Shown here one piece after another: positions 16,178 to 24,756 of a DNA stretch of 38,016 nt. Made by a program: the position numbers and the translations under genes. Source of the DNA: Lachnospiraceae bacterium (GTDB lineage: Bacteria; Bacillota; Clostridia; Lachnospirales; Lachnospiraceae); contig JAILPE010000020.1 of NCBI GenBank assembly GCA_024699645.1, positions 1 through 38,016 of the forward strand. The letters are read 5' to 3'. The notes under the pieces were generated by a model, which searched no databases, had not been told where the DNA came from, and was given only the letters and a program-made list of their open reading frames with translations. The stretch's first letter is position 1, and every line of letters begins with the position of its first letter.

Positions 16178-17167
16178 ATGGCAAAGCAGAGAAGACCATT
16201 GGTGTCACATATTTTTACAGCTGATCCTTCAGCGCATGTTTTCAACGATAAGATCTACATTTATCCGTCACACGATATTCCCCATGATGCAGAAGATAAT
16301 GATAACGGCGACGAGTACCGTATGGAAGATTATCACGTACTTTCGCTCGATAACCTTGATGCTGATTGCGTAGATAACGGTGAGGCTCTTCATATGAAGA
16401 ACGTTCCGTGGGTCAGCAAGCAGATGTGGGCTCCCGACGTTGCATTTAAGAATGGAACATATTACCTCTATTTCCCGGCAAGGGATAAAGACGGAATTTT
16501 CAGGATCGGCGTTGCCACTTCGAAGTCTCCTGTAGGACCTTTCGAGCCCGAAGCCAATTATATTCAGGGTTCGTACAGCATTGATCCCGCTTCTTTCGTT
16601 GATGAAGACGGAAGAGCATACCTCTATTACGGAGGACTTTGGGGAGGACAGCTTGACAAGTGGACAAAGGGCTTCTTTGATGAGAAGGCAGGCCAGCTTG
16701 AAGGCGACCTTGATCCCAAGCGCGACGCTATCGGACCTATGTTCTGTGAGCTCGCAGAAGATATGAAGTCATTTAAGGGTGAGCCCCGTCATATTCAGAT
16801 TAATGATGAGAACGGCAACCCCATAAAGGAAGGCGACGAGGACCGCAGATATTTCGAAGGCCCTTGGATGCATAAATTTAACGGAAAGTACTATCTTTCC
16901 TATTCGACAGGAACAACACATTATCTTGTTTATGCCGAGTCTGACAAGCCCGAAGGACCTTTCACATACAAGGGAAGGATCATGGAGCCCGTACTCGGAT
17001 GGACAACACATCATTCGATCGTTGAATATCACGGTGAGTGGTATCTCTTCTATCATGATTGTGAGCTTTCAAAGGGTATTAATCACCGCAGAAATGTTAA
17101 GTATACAAAGCTTGACATTGCTCCTGACGGAACGATCAAGACGATCATCCCTTATGAGAACGAATAA
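16178..17167 (+). CDS. Glycoside hydrolase family 43 (xylosidase/arabinofuranosidase type), cytosolic
   Basis: A 329-residue five-bladed beta-propeller enzyme without a signal peptide or extra domains, so it probably cleaves imported oligosaccharides. Candidate catalytic residues are the general base Asp in TADPSAHVFNDKIYIYPSHD (~15), the pKa-modulating Asp in YSIDPASFVDEDGRAYLYYG, and the general acid Glu in RYFEGPWMHKFNGKYYLSYS. WAPDVAFKNGTYYLYFPA is a typical blade. RBS AGGAGAGG precedes the ATG. Codon bias is strong, suggesting high expression. Arabinoxylan side chains are the likely target in plant-cell-wall users, but GH43 covers several specificities and the subfamily cannot be fixed by eye. 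It is monocistronic, with a terminator 20 bp after the stop. Confidence 0.9.
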   Translation: MAKQRRPLVSHIFTADPSAHVFNDKIYIYPSHDIPHDAEDNDNGDEYRMEDYHVLSLDNLDADCVDNGEALHMKNVPWVSKQMWAPDVAFKNGTYYLYFPARDKDGIFRIGVATSKSPVGPFEPEANYIQGSYSIDPASFVDEDGRAYLYYGGLWGGQLDKWTKGFFDEKAGQLEGDLDPKRDAIGPMFCELAEDMKSFKGEPRHIQINDENGNPIKEGDEDRRYFEGPWMHKFNGKYYLSYSTGTTHYLVYAESDKPEGPFTYKGRIMEPVLGWTTHHSIVEYHGEWYLFYHDCELSKGINHRRNVKYTKLDIAPDGTIKTIIPYENE

Positions 17168-17187
17168 TGTAATGATGTAAGTTTACC

Positions 17188-17220
17188 AAAGCCTGCCGAT
17201 TTGAATCGACAGGCTTTTTA
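17188..17220 (+). terminator. Intrinsic terminator after GH43
   Basis: Stem AAAGCCTGCCGATT / AATCGACAGGCTTT with one mismatch and a tiny loop, followed by TTTTTA. It lies between GH43 and the ABC transporter gene. Confidence 0.85.
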
Positions 17221-17240
17221 TATTTTGAGGAATGTTATAA

Positions 17241-19619
17241 ATGAAAGAAAAACAGGTCAAAACAAAACAAACAGATATTAAGACCGCACTTGCCCGGATG
17301 ATCGAAGAACAGGGCATTGGCGAGCTTGCTCCGAAAGAGCTTAAGGCCGGACGTCATCGGATCGGTCCGACTGCGCTTTTTGACATTTCGAAAGACGGAA
17401 CTTATGTCAAGGGCTGCGTATTTTGCTGCGACGGGTACGTTGTGAGCGCATACGGTCCTGTCGGAGAGATCTCGGAAGGCGCGGGGCGCCGTTATGCCTC
17501 GGGAAAGCATGACATTCCGAACGCTCCGGACGGTCCCACACAGGGGCTTCCCACCGTATTTACGGATTACCTGTATTTAAGTCTCGACGACATGGAAAAC
17601 ATCAGAGTTGACAGGCTTTTCGCTTCAAGCGTGCTCACGGCGGTCATTAACGGCAACGACGCCTATGTGGCAGCTTTTTCCGGCATCTGCATGTCGGAGA
17701 TGACGGGATTTATCAAAGCCGTTAAGACGCTTAAGGACGGAGAAGACTCCGGCAAGAGTGAGGGCGATGCAGGTGAGACCGGAGAGACCGGAGAGGTCGG
17801 AGAGACCGGAGAAGAGAAGATCCCCTTGGTCAAGAAGCGTACGATCTTTTCGCGTGTGTTCCGCTATTTCCTGAAATACAGGTTCTCGGTCATTACATTG
17901 TTCTTCTTATACCTCGCATCGGCACTGCTCTCGGTCGCATGGCCTTACCTTTCGGGTACGGTGCTTTATGATAAAATACTTGAACGAAACGATGAGTTCC
18001 TGGCGGACTATGGGGTCGCCGGCAGGTACATGCTCGCACTCTTCATCCTCGTGGTAATCATATTCGTGTTGAGGGTTATCCAGACTGTCGTACAGATCCT
18101 GCAGCAATATCTTGCTGCGAGGATAGCGGCGAGAACGGTCAGAGATATAAAGCAGGACATCTTTTCTTCAATGGGTGATCTGTCTCTGCGCTTCTTTACG
18201 AGTAAGCAGACAGGCGGCCTGATGACCCGCGTGCGAAGCGATTCCGACAGGGTGACGGACTTTTTCCTTGACGGATTTCCGTTTTTGTTCATTCATTCAT
18301 CGACGATCATCGTGACTTTTGTGGTCATGTTCAGGCTTAACTGGCAGCTTTCACTGCTGGCTGTCGTACTTCTGCCGGTACTCGTGGTGCTGAGCATTAA
18401 GCTCAAGCCTGCATTGTGGACCCTTTTCGGCAAGCGGCACCGTGCAGAGAAATCGATGACTTCCAAAGTCAATGACAACCTTACGGGAGCCCGTGTTGTC
18501 AAGGCGTTCGGGCGCGAGGACGAGGAACTGAAGAGCTTCTCTTCCAAGTCGCGGTCGCTTATGAATGCGGAGGTCGATATCGTCCGCTATAATAACCGTT
18601 TTACGATCCTTTACAACATGGTTGCCGAGATCTCGAACATCTGGGTCTGGATCGTAGGAGTGCTTCTTGTTATCGATACAAGATCGATCGAACTCGGAGT
18701 GCTCATCACATTTGTCGGCTATGTGGCCTCGCTCAACGGGCCGATGAACTTCTTCTCTTACATATTCCGGGTTTGGACCGACAGCATAAACTCTGCGCAG
18801 CGAATGCTCGAGATAATAGATGCTGTACCCGATATCAAAGAAGCCGACAACCCCGTGAGGCTTACCGAGCCGAAAGGCGGGATAGAGCTTAAGAATGTGA
18901 CATTCGGCTACGAGGCATTCAGACCCGTGCTTAAGGATATATCGCTTAAAATTGAGCCGGGAGAGGTGCTCGGTATCGTAGGACGCTCCGGAGCCGGCAA
19001 ATCAACGCTTGTAAACCTTATATCGAGACTGTACGATCCGGACGAAGGAAGCGTGAGTATCGACGGGATAGACGTTAAAGACCTTGCTTTCAGGGATCTG
19101 AGACGAAGCGTTGCGATGGTTTCACAGGACACATACATTTTTATGGGTTCGGTTGCGGACAACATCGCCTACGCAGACAGAGAAGCATCGCGTGATGACA
19201 TCATCCGCGCAGCAAAGCTTGCGGGAGCACACGACTTTATAAGCGCCATGCCCGACGGTTACGACACCATTGTAGGTGCGGGCGGCAAGGACCTTTCGGG
19301 CGGCGAACGTCAGCGTCTTTCGATAGCGCGCGCTGTTCTTGCGAATCCGAAGATCCTTATCCTTGACGAGGCAACATCGGCAGTTGATACCAAGACGGAG
19401 CAGATCATAGAAAAATCGATCACTTTACTCGCCGAGGGGCGCACGACCATCTCGATCGCGCACCGTCTGTCGACGCTCAAGAACGCTGACAGACTGATCG
19501 TCATCGACGGTGGAAGGATCGTGGAGGAAGGTACCCACGACGAGCTTTACAAACAGGATGGCATTTACCGCAAGCTTTCGGACCTGCAGACAGGGTTCCT
19601 CTCGCTGGAGGAGATCTGA
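17241..19619 (+). CDS. ABC transporter (TMD-NBD) with N-terminal accessory domain, partner of a DUF1854 protein
   Basis: A 792-residue half-transporter of the exporter type. Residues 1-165 form a cytosolic accessory domain I cannot assign to a known family. A Glu/Gly/Thr linker follows, encoded by five 9-bp repeats. Six membrane helices begin at ~205. The NBD (~545-790) has GIVGRSGAGKST (~577), VSQDTYIF, LSGGERQRLSIARA (~686), ILILDEATSAVD with the catalytic Glu, and SIAHRLSTL. All ATPase motifs are intact. The DUF1854 gene follows after 49 bp, then a second ABC half-transporter. A heterodimer with the second protein is inferred. The DUF1854 association recalls the ABC systems linked to cyanophycin genes in proteobacteria, but no cyanophycin gene is present. 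Confidence 0.88.
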   Translation: MKEKQVKTKQTDIKTALARMIEEQGIGELAPKELKAGRHRIGPTALFDISKDGTYVKGCVFCCDGYVVSAYGPVGEISEGAGRRYASGKHDIPNAPDGPTQGLPTVFTDYLYLSLDDMENIRVDRLFASSVLTAVINGNDAYVAAFSGICMSEMTGFIKAVKTLKDGEDSGKSEGDAGETGETGEVGETGEEKIPLVKKRTIFSRVFRYFLKYRFSVITLFFLYLASALLSVAWPYLSGTVLYDKILERNDEFLADYGVAGRYMLALFILVVIIFVLRVIQTVVQILQQYLAARIAARTVRDIKQDIFSSMGDLSLRFFTSKQTGGLMTRVRSDSDRVTDFFLDGFPFLFIHSSTIIVTFVVMFRLNWQLSLLAVVLLPVLVVLSIKLKPALWTLFGKRHRAEKSMTSKVNDNLTGARVVKAFGREDEELKSFSSKSRSLMNAEVDIVRYNNRFTILYNMVAEISNIWVWIVGVLLVIDTRSIELGVLITFVGYVASLNGPMNFFSYIFRVWTDSINSAQRMLEIIDAVPDIKEADNPVRLTEPKGGIELKNVTFGYEAFRPVLKDISLKIEPGEVLGIVGRSGAGKSTLVNLISRLYDPDEGSVSIDGIDVKDLAFRDLRRSVAMVSQDTYIFMGSVADNIAYADREASRDDIIRAAKLAGAHDFISAMPDGYDTIVGAGGKDLSGGERQRLSIARAVLANPKILILDEATSAVDTKTEQIIEKSITLLAEGRTTISIAHRLSTLKNADRLIVIDGGRIVEEGTHDELYKQDGIYRKLSDLQTGFLSLEEI
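17772..17816 (+). repeat. 9-bp tandem repeat in the ABC transporter linker
   Basis: Five units of the type GGAGAGACC in frame encode a GETGETGEVGETGEE stretch between the accessory domain and the first membrane helix. Confidence 0.85.
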
Positions 19620-19668
19620 TACGAAGCACAGCTTATCGGTACAAGCCGGATAAATGAAAGGAAATCGA

Positions 19669-20145
19669 ATGGAACAGAAAACACTTACATATTTTGAAAG
19701 TTCGGGCGGGTTCCTCGGAGCGCGCGCCGGAGAAGAGGAGTACACGCGAGTGCGTGCCGTACGTCTCTTCCCTTTTTCGGATCCCGACAAGTATATTTCG
19801 ATAAGAGTCGGAAGTGAGACGGGGGAGGAGCTTACAGTCATCGGGGACATGGCAGATCTTGACCCCGAACAGAGAAAATTTATCGAGCGTGACCTTGAAC
19901 TCAATTACTTCATACCCGTTATCAATAAGGTCATATCGATCAAGGATGAGTACGGCCACGCCTATTTCCACGTCATGACGGACAAGGGAGAGGTGAAGTT
20001 CACCATAAACATGAGCGGCACGAACGTCACCAAACTCTCCGAAACACGTCTTCTCATCACGGACATAAACGAAAACCGTTTCGAAATCCGCGACGTGAGA
20101 GCACTTACCCCTCCGGAACAGAGGAAACTTGATCTGTTCCTGTAA
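19669..20145 (+). CDS. DUF1854 family protein, ABC-transporter associated
   Basis: A 158-residue soluble protein without signal or membrane segments. It reads as the DUF1854 family, with segments such as YTRVRAVRLFPFSDPDKYISIR, EFTV-like strands, RKFIERDLELNYFIPVI and a C-terminal RLLITDINENRFEIRDVRAL. The track start (19654) lacks an RBS; ATG 19669 has AAAGGAAA upstream, so I chose it. It sits between two ABC half-transporters, and DUF1854 genes are known to neighbour ABC transporters. A regulatory or docking subunit is inferred; there is no known biochemical activity. The 3' end of the gene is repeated in tandem in the spacer behind it. Confidence 0.78.
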   Translation: MEQKTLTYFESSGGFLGARAGEEEYTRVRAVRLFPFSDPDKYISIRVGSETGEELTVIGDMADLDPEQRKFIERDLELNYFIPVINKVISIKDEYGHAYFHVMTDKGEVKFTINMSGTNVTKLSETRLLITDINENRFEIRDVRALTPPEQRKLDLFL

Positions 20146-20235
20146 CAGGGAAAGAACTTGATCCCGAAACAGAGAAAGAGCTTGAACCCTGAACAGGGAA
20201 AGAGCTTGATCCCGGAACAGAGGAAAACATAACTG
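20113..20235 (+). repeat. Five tandem 24-27 bp copies spanning the DUF1854 stop codon
   Basis: Units begin at 20113, 20137, 20164, 20188 and 20212, with the core (C)(C)NGAACAGNGAAAGAGCTTGA. The first unit is coding (PEQRKLDL), the second contains the TAA, and the rest fill most of the 150-bp spacer before the second ABC gene. Confidence 0.85.
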
Positions 20236-20295
20236 TTCCGGTAGCCTGAGTTTTTATATTGGAAAGTAACCTATATATTAAATGAGAGAATAATC

Positions 20296-22482
20296 ATGAT
20301 ACTTAATTTTGAATTATCGGACGATCTGCGGAAACAGATCTGCCTTTCGGAGAGAGAAGAGATCTATTACTCGCTCCCCATAGACATCGACGGGCAATCC
20401 CGGTACACCCGCGACTCGTTCCTCGTGGTCTCGAACACGAAAATCTACGTGATCATGCAAGGGGCGCTCGAGCGTACGCTTGCGATCGCTGACTGCAGTG
20501 AAGCAAAGTCTCACGCGCATGTCGGACAGGGACTCCTGACGGTCGTTCACAAGGGAACGCTCACCGTCATTGCGCGGTACACGCACGGGCATATGGGTCG
20601 TTACGCCTATGTGGCGCGAGGGATCAACATCCTCGCATCCGGCAGAACGGAGCACGTCGAAAGCAATGAGTACGAAGCTTCGTGCCCCAAGTGCGGACGC
20701 GCGATACCGGGTACGGCGAAGTGTCCTTATTGCAACGGTGAGAACCGTTTTGCATCGACGCTCAAGAAGGTTGCAAAGCCGTACATCCCGCAGTTCATAG
20801 GCATTGCAGTGCTCATGGTCCTTGCATCCGTAACCACTCTTGTTAACCCTGCTATTCAGAGGTACCTTGTCGATAATGTTCTTCTTGAGAAAGAACCGTC
20901 GAAGCCGTTGGCGTTTATGTGCCTCGGCGGGATGTTTCTGATGAGTGCGGGGATCGTATTTGTTAACGTAGCAAAGAGTTTTTACTCGACAAAGCTTGGG
21001 GCACGCATTTCGATGGACATGCGCAACAGCCTGTTCGAAAAGCTTCAGAAAGCTCCGCTTTCCTTTATAAACGACAGACGCCCCGGCGAGCTCCTCAACC
21101 GTGTCGTTCAGGACACGCGCGTTATAAGGGAGTTCATGGAAAACAGCTTTTGCAATCTCTTCACCGTCGCGTTCATTTTTGTATGCGACGTGATATTCAT
21201 GCTGTATATTAACCCTAAACTTGCGCTGTTGTCGTTTATACCGGCTCCTTTTGTCGTGATGCTGACGGTTGCCTTCCGGAAGAGCATACACCGTCGCTTT
21301 CATCTTCAGTGGCATAAGAATGATGATGCGAGCAGCAACCTTCAGGATGTGTTATCGGGAATGCGCGTTGTTAAGTCATACGGCAATGAAAAGCATGAAG
21401 CGGCCAGGTTCCTTAAGTATTCGAACGAATACTGCCGTGTTCAGACAAGAAATGAGTGTTTCTGGGCAATTTTTAATCCGATGCTCTCGTTTCTTATGGG
21501 AGCGGGAGTGTTCGTCGTGACCTGTTTCGGAGGACGCGATGTGCTTTTGGGCGACATGACAAAGGGTCAGCTCGTGCAGTTTATGACGTACACATCGCTG
21601 CTTTATCAGTATCTTAACTGGATGACGCAGCTGCCCAGGCAGCTTACGGCTCTCATCAGCAGCCTTGAGCGTATCGATGACATACTTGCTTTTGACCGCA
21701 TTCCGGATCGTGAGAACGGTACTGTCAAAACGATCAAAGGGCAGGTCGATTTTAAGAAGGCAACCTTTGGTTACAGATCATATAAGCCCGTTCTCGAAGG
21801 GATAGACCTTCACGTTACACCCGGTGAGAAGATCGGTATCGTCGGACCTTCGGGAGCCGGAAAATCGACGCTTATAAATCTTCTCATGGGTCTCTACGAG
21901 GCCGATGACGGACTGCTTCTTGTAGACGGGACCGATATCAGATCACTTGACAGAAAGAGCTTCCACAGTCAGCTCGGAGTAGTGCTTCAGGAGACATTCC
22001 TCTTCTCGGGAACGATACTCGAGAATATCAGGTTTGCACGGCCGGATGCCACTTACGAGGAAGTTATCGCTGCGGCGAGAACAGCGAATGCGCATGACTT
22101 TATCTGCCGGACTCCCGGCGGATACGACACTTATGTCGGCGAAAAGGGCTACAACCTTTCGGGAGGAGAGCGTCAGAGGATCGCCATAGCACGCGCCGTG
22201 CTTGCGAATCCGTCTCTTCTTATACTTGATGAGGCAACGGCAAGCCTTGACACCGAGAGCGAGTACCTTGTTCAGAGTGCACTTTCGAAACTCACGAAGG
22301 GCAAGACGACTTTCGCTATCGCCCACAGACTTTCTACTCTCAAGGACTGCGACAGGCTGATCGTGATCGACGGTCACAGGATAAGCGAAATGGGCTCACA
22401 CGAGGAGCTTATCGCCGCCAAAGGACTGTATTATGAACTGCTCACGGCACAGCTTCAGATGCAGAAACGACAAGAAGGGTAA
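20296..22482 (+). CDS. ABC transporter (TMD-NBD) with N-terminal PH-like region and zinc ribbon
   Basis: A 728-residue half-transporter. Residues ~1-120 form a beta-rich region (YTRDSFLVVSNTKIYVIMQG, ARYTHGHMGRYAYVARGIN) that resembles a bacterial PH-like fold. A four-Cys zinc ribbon CPKCGRAIPGTAKCPYC follows at ~130-146. Six membrane helices run from ~160. The NBD has GIVGPSGAGKST (~513), VVLQETFLFSG, LSGGERQRIAIARA, LLILDEATASLD and AIAHRLSTL, all intact. A zinc ribbon at the N-terminus of an ABC exporter is unusual. It is third in the ABC/DUF1854/ABC set and probably pairs with the first. It ends before the mreB promoter with no clear terminator. Confidence 0.88.
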   Translation: MILNFELSDDLRKQICLSEREEIYYSLPIDIDGQSRYTRDSFLVVSNTKIYVIMQGALERTLAIADCSEAKSHAHVGQGLLTVVHKGTLTVIARYTHGHMGRYAYVARGINILASGRTEHVESNEYEASCPKCGRAIPGTAKCPYCNGENRFASTLKKVAKPYIPQFIGIAVLMVLASVTTLVNPAIQRYLVDNVLLEKEPSKPLAFMCLGGMFLMSAGIVFVNVAKSFYSTKLGARISMDMRNSLFEKLQKAPLSFINDRRPGELLNRVVQDTRVIREFMENSFCNLFTVAFIFVCDVIFMLYINPKLALLSFIPAPFVVMLTVAFRKSIHRRFHLQWHKNDDASSNLQDVLSGMRVVKSYGNEKHEAARFLKYSNEYCRVQTRNECFWAIFNPMLSFLMGAGVFVVTCFGGRDVLLGDMTKGQLVQFMTYTSLLYQYLNWMTQLPRQLTALISSLERIDDILAFDRIPDRENGTVKTIKGQVDFKKATFGYRSYKPVLEGIDLHVTPGEKIGIVGPSGAGKSTLINLLMGLYEADDGLLLVDGTDIRSLDRKSFHSQLGVVLQETFLFSGTILENIRFARPDATYEEVIAAARTANAHDFICRTPGGYDTYVGEKGYNLSGGERQRIAIARAVLANPSLLILDEATASLDTESEYLVQSALSKLTKGKTTFAIAHRLSTLKDCDRLIVIDGHRISEMGSHEELIAAKGLYYELLTAQLQMQKRQEG

Positions 22483-22499
22483 ATAATCAAAATTTCCCT

Positions 22500-22527
22500 T
22501 TGAAAAATGTTCTGTGTACGATATAAT
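22500..22527 (+). promoter_or_regulatory. Sigma-A promoter of mreB/mbl
   Basis: TTGAAA (22500-22505), 16-bp spacer, TATAAT (22522-22527). It is followed by a leader of about 52 nt to the chosen ATG. Confidence 0.8.
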
Positions 22528-22586
22528 ATCCGTATGGGCGCAGAAGTCGCCCGCTTAGGGGATATTTGAAAGGAGTATTTTGTCAT

Positions 22587-23573
22587 ATGCTTGGAAGTGA
22601 CATTGGTATAGATCTCGGTACGGCCAGCGTACTTGTATACATTAAAGGAAAGGGTGTTGTACTCAAAGAGCCCTCGGTTGTGGCTTTTGACAGGGACACC
22701 AACAAAATCAAAGCTATAGGAGAGAACGCAAGATTGATGCTCGGTCGTACACCCGGCAACATTGTTGCGGTCAGACCTCTCCGTCAGGGCGTTATTTCGG
22801 ACTACACGGTTACCGAAAAAATGCTTAAATATTTCATCCAAAAGGCGGTCGGAAAGCAGCGTTTCCGTAAGCCTGTCATAAGCGTGTGCGTACCAAGCGG
22901 CGTTACGGAAGTTGAGAAGAAGGCCGTTGAGGATGCAACATACCAGGCAGGTGCCCGTGAGGTTGCCATCATCGAGGAGCCCATTGCGGCAGCCATCGGT
23001 GCAGGTATCGACATCTCGCGTCCCTGCGGTAACATGATCGTCGACATCGGCGGCGGTACGACAGATATCGCGGTTATCTCACTCGGAGGTACCGTAGTAA
23101 GTACATCGATCAAGATCGCGGGCGATGACTTTGACGAAGCGCTTGTGCGTTATATGCGTAAGAAGCACAATCTCCTTATCGGTGAGCGTACAGCCGAGGA
23201 CATCAAGACTAACATCGGATCGGCATACAGACGTCCCGAAACGGTGGCTATGGATGTCAGAGGACGTAACCTCGTAACAGGTCTTCCCAAGACTATCTCG
23301 GTAACATCCGAGGAGACGGAGGAGGCACTCAAGGAGACAACCTCCCAGATCGTTGAAGCAATCCACAGCGTACTCGAGAAGACGCCTCCCGAACTTGCTG
23401 CCGACATAGCTGACAGAGGAATCGTTCTTACCGGCGGCGGTTGCCTGCTCTACGGGCTTGAAGAGCTCATTGAAGAGAAAACGGGTATCACCACCATGAC
23501 AGCAGAAGATCCCATGACGGCCGTTGCTATCGGAACAGGTAAGTACGTGGAGATGTTCAGTTCAAGAAAATGA
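22587..23573 (+). CDS. mreB: Rod-shape-determining actin homologue MreB/Mbl
   Basis: A 328-residue bacterial actin that forms membrane-bound filaments guiding lateral cell-wall synthesis. Visible are phosphate 1 DIGIDLGTASVLVY, RPLRQGVISDYTVTEKML, EEPIAAAIGAGI, phosphate 2 MIVDIGGGTTDIAVISLGG, and the adenosine motif IVLTGGGCLLYGLEELI. The track starts at a TTG inside the RBS region; ATG 22587 lies 11 bp after AAAGGAG and gives the standard short N-terminus. The following flhO/flhP pair matches the mbl-flhO-flhP order of Bacillus subtilis, so this may be the Mbl paralogue. It has its own promoter and a terminator. Confidence 0.94.
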   Translation: MLGSDIGIDLGTASVLVYIKGKGVVLKEPSVVAFDRDTNKIKAIGENARLMLGRTPGNIVAVRPLRQGVISDYTVTEKMLKYFIQKAVGKQRFRKPVISVCVPSGVTEVEKKAVEDATYQAGAREVAIIEEPIAAAIGAGIDISRPCGNMIVDIGGGTTDIAVISLGGTVVSTSIKIAGDDFDEALVRYMRKKHNLLIGERTAEDIKTNIGSAYRRPETVAMDVRGRNLVTGLPKTISVTSEETEEALKETTSQIVEAIHSVLEKTPPELAADIADRGIVLTGGGCLLYGLEELIEEKTGITTMTAEDPMTAVAIGTGKYVEMFSSRK

Positions 23574-23579
23574 TCCCAT

Positions 23580-23630
23580 AGGTCAGCCGGGCGAAGCGAA
23601 AAGGTTCGTAAAAAGGCTGACCTTTTCTTT
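23580..23630 (+). terminator. Intrinsic terminator after mreB
   Basis: Stem AGGTCAGCC (23580-23588) / GGCTGACCT (23615-23623) with a 26-nt loop, followed by a T-rich run TTTTCTTT. The large loop is unusual, but the stem is perfect. Confidence 0.7.
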
Positions 23631-23698
23631 ATAAGTAAGGATTGAAAGCCGGGATTTTTCCGTCACGGCGAGATACGAAAAGATAAACACTTACATAT

Positions 23699-23725
23699 TA
23701 AGAAAAATGTAGTTTGTGCCGATAA
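23699..23725 (+). promoter_or_regulatory. Flagellar sigma-D (sigma-28) promoter upstream of flhO
   Basis: TAAG (23699-23702), exactly 15 bp, then GCCGATAA (23718-23725). The known sigma-D consensus is TAAA-N15-GCCGATAA/T, so only one base differs. It lies in the 312-bp gap between mreB and flhO, after the mreB terminator. This makes the rod genes a separate, late-flagellar-class unit with a leader of roughly 150 nt. Confidence 0.8.
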
Positions 23726-23885
23726 AGAAAGAAGAAGAATATTTCTGTCACATAGGCGTTTTAAAGGCTCTGCGTGGCAAAAGAAATAAATGTCGGCAAC
23801 TGATTAAAGGCAAAAGAAACGTCATACAAAAGGCGGGTCACGGAGGATCCGATCGGCGTCACATCTTTTGACCAAAAGGAGTTAC

Positions 23886-24659
23886 ATGCTCAGAAGCCTT
23901 TATACCGGATGGACCGGTATGTACAACGAACAAAAAAGACTTGACGTTATCTCGAACAACATGGCAAATTCGACCACAGTCGGATTTAAGAAAGAGGGCG
24001 TCACAAGTCAGAGCTTTAGAGACCATCTTGCGATCAAGATCCGCGACGAGTCTGAGGACTGGAAGCAGCGCAGGATCGGCGATCTTGCCCCGGGCGTAAA
24101 GATCGGTGAAGTTTATACCGACTACGCACAGGGTTCTTTGCGTGAAACGACCAATCCCTACGACCTCGCGATGGACGGCGACGGATTCTTTACTGTAAGG
24201 ATCACCGACCGTGAAGGCGGGGACCATATACGTTATACACGCGCCGGAAGTTTCCATATGAGAGAAGACGGTTATATAACGGATGTCGATGGCAACCACC
24301 TTCAGGGTGAGTCGGGAGATGTTCAGGTTCCGGTTGATGCGCATCAGGTCGTGATCGACCCCGACGGAACCGTTTACGCGGACGGAGAGGCGATAGACAG
24401 GCTCCTTATCCGTGACTTCGAGGACTATGATTATTTTAAGAAACACGGCGATACATATTACGAGCCGGTTAATGGCGCTACGGAGAAGGATGCGACGGGT
24501 CTTGTACGCCAGGGCTACACCGAGCAGTCGAACGTCAACGTTGTTTACGAAATGGTAAACATGATAGCAATCACCCGTGCATATGAAGCAAATCAGAAGG
24601 TCATCAAGAGCGTGGACAGCACGATTGAGCTGGCGGTTTCTTCGGTAGGTAAGGTCTGA
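23886..24659 (+). CDS. flhO: Flagellar basal-body rod protein, FlhO/FlgF-FlgG family
   Basis: A 257-residue axial protein. The N-terminal signature MLRSLYTGWTGMYNEQKRLDVISNNMANSTTVGFKKEG is the flg_bb_rod motif, and the C-terminal EQSNVNVVYEMVNMIAITRAYEANQKVIKS is the coiled-coil partner. Together they allow polymerisation in the rod after export through the flagellar type III system; no Sec signal is expected. The track starts at TTG 23868; ATG 23886 sits 4 bp after AAAAGGAG and is preferred. The sigma-D promoter precedes it and flhP follows after 97 bp. Confidence 0.9.
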   Translation: MLRSLYTGWTGMYNEQKRLDVISNNMANSTTVGFKKEGVTSQSFRDHLAIKIRDESEDWKQRRIGDLAPGVKIGEVYTDYAQGSLRETTNPYDLAMDGDGFFTVRITDREGGDHIRYTRAGSFHMREDGYITDVDGNHLQGESGDVQVPVDAHQVVIDPDGTVYADGEAIDRLLIRDFEDYDYFKKHGDTYYEPVNGATEKDATGLVRQGYTEQSNVNVVYEMVNMIAITRAYEANQKVIKSVDSTIELAVSSVGKV

Positions 24660-24756
24660 TAACGCCTATGTGATCCTTTATCATCGATCGTCAGGCAAAG
24701 CAGATACGGATTAAACAGACATATAGGCCCGGATACAGAAAATCAGGAGGTTTCGC

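Larger units (their letters stand above)
23574..23885. other. 312-bp intergenic region mreB-flhO
   Basis: It holds the mreB terminator and the sigma-D promoter. The remaining leader (about 23730-23870) has no ORF and no recognised riboswitch. Confidence 0.6.

Noticed and set aside
20314-21315. 333-aa minus-strand ORF opposite the second ABC transporter
   Set aside because: Shadow of a strongly supported coding frame; no RBS, no domain-like motifs, His/Arg-rich composition typical of antisense frames.
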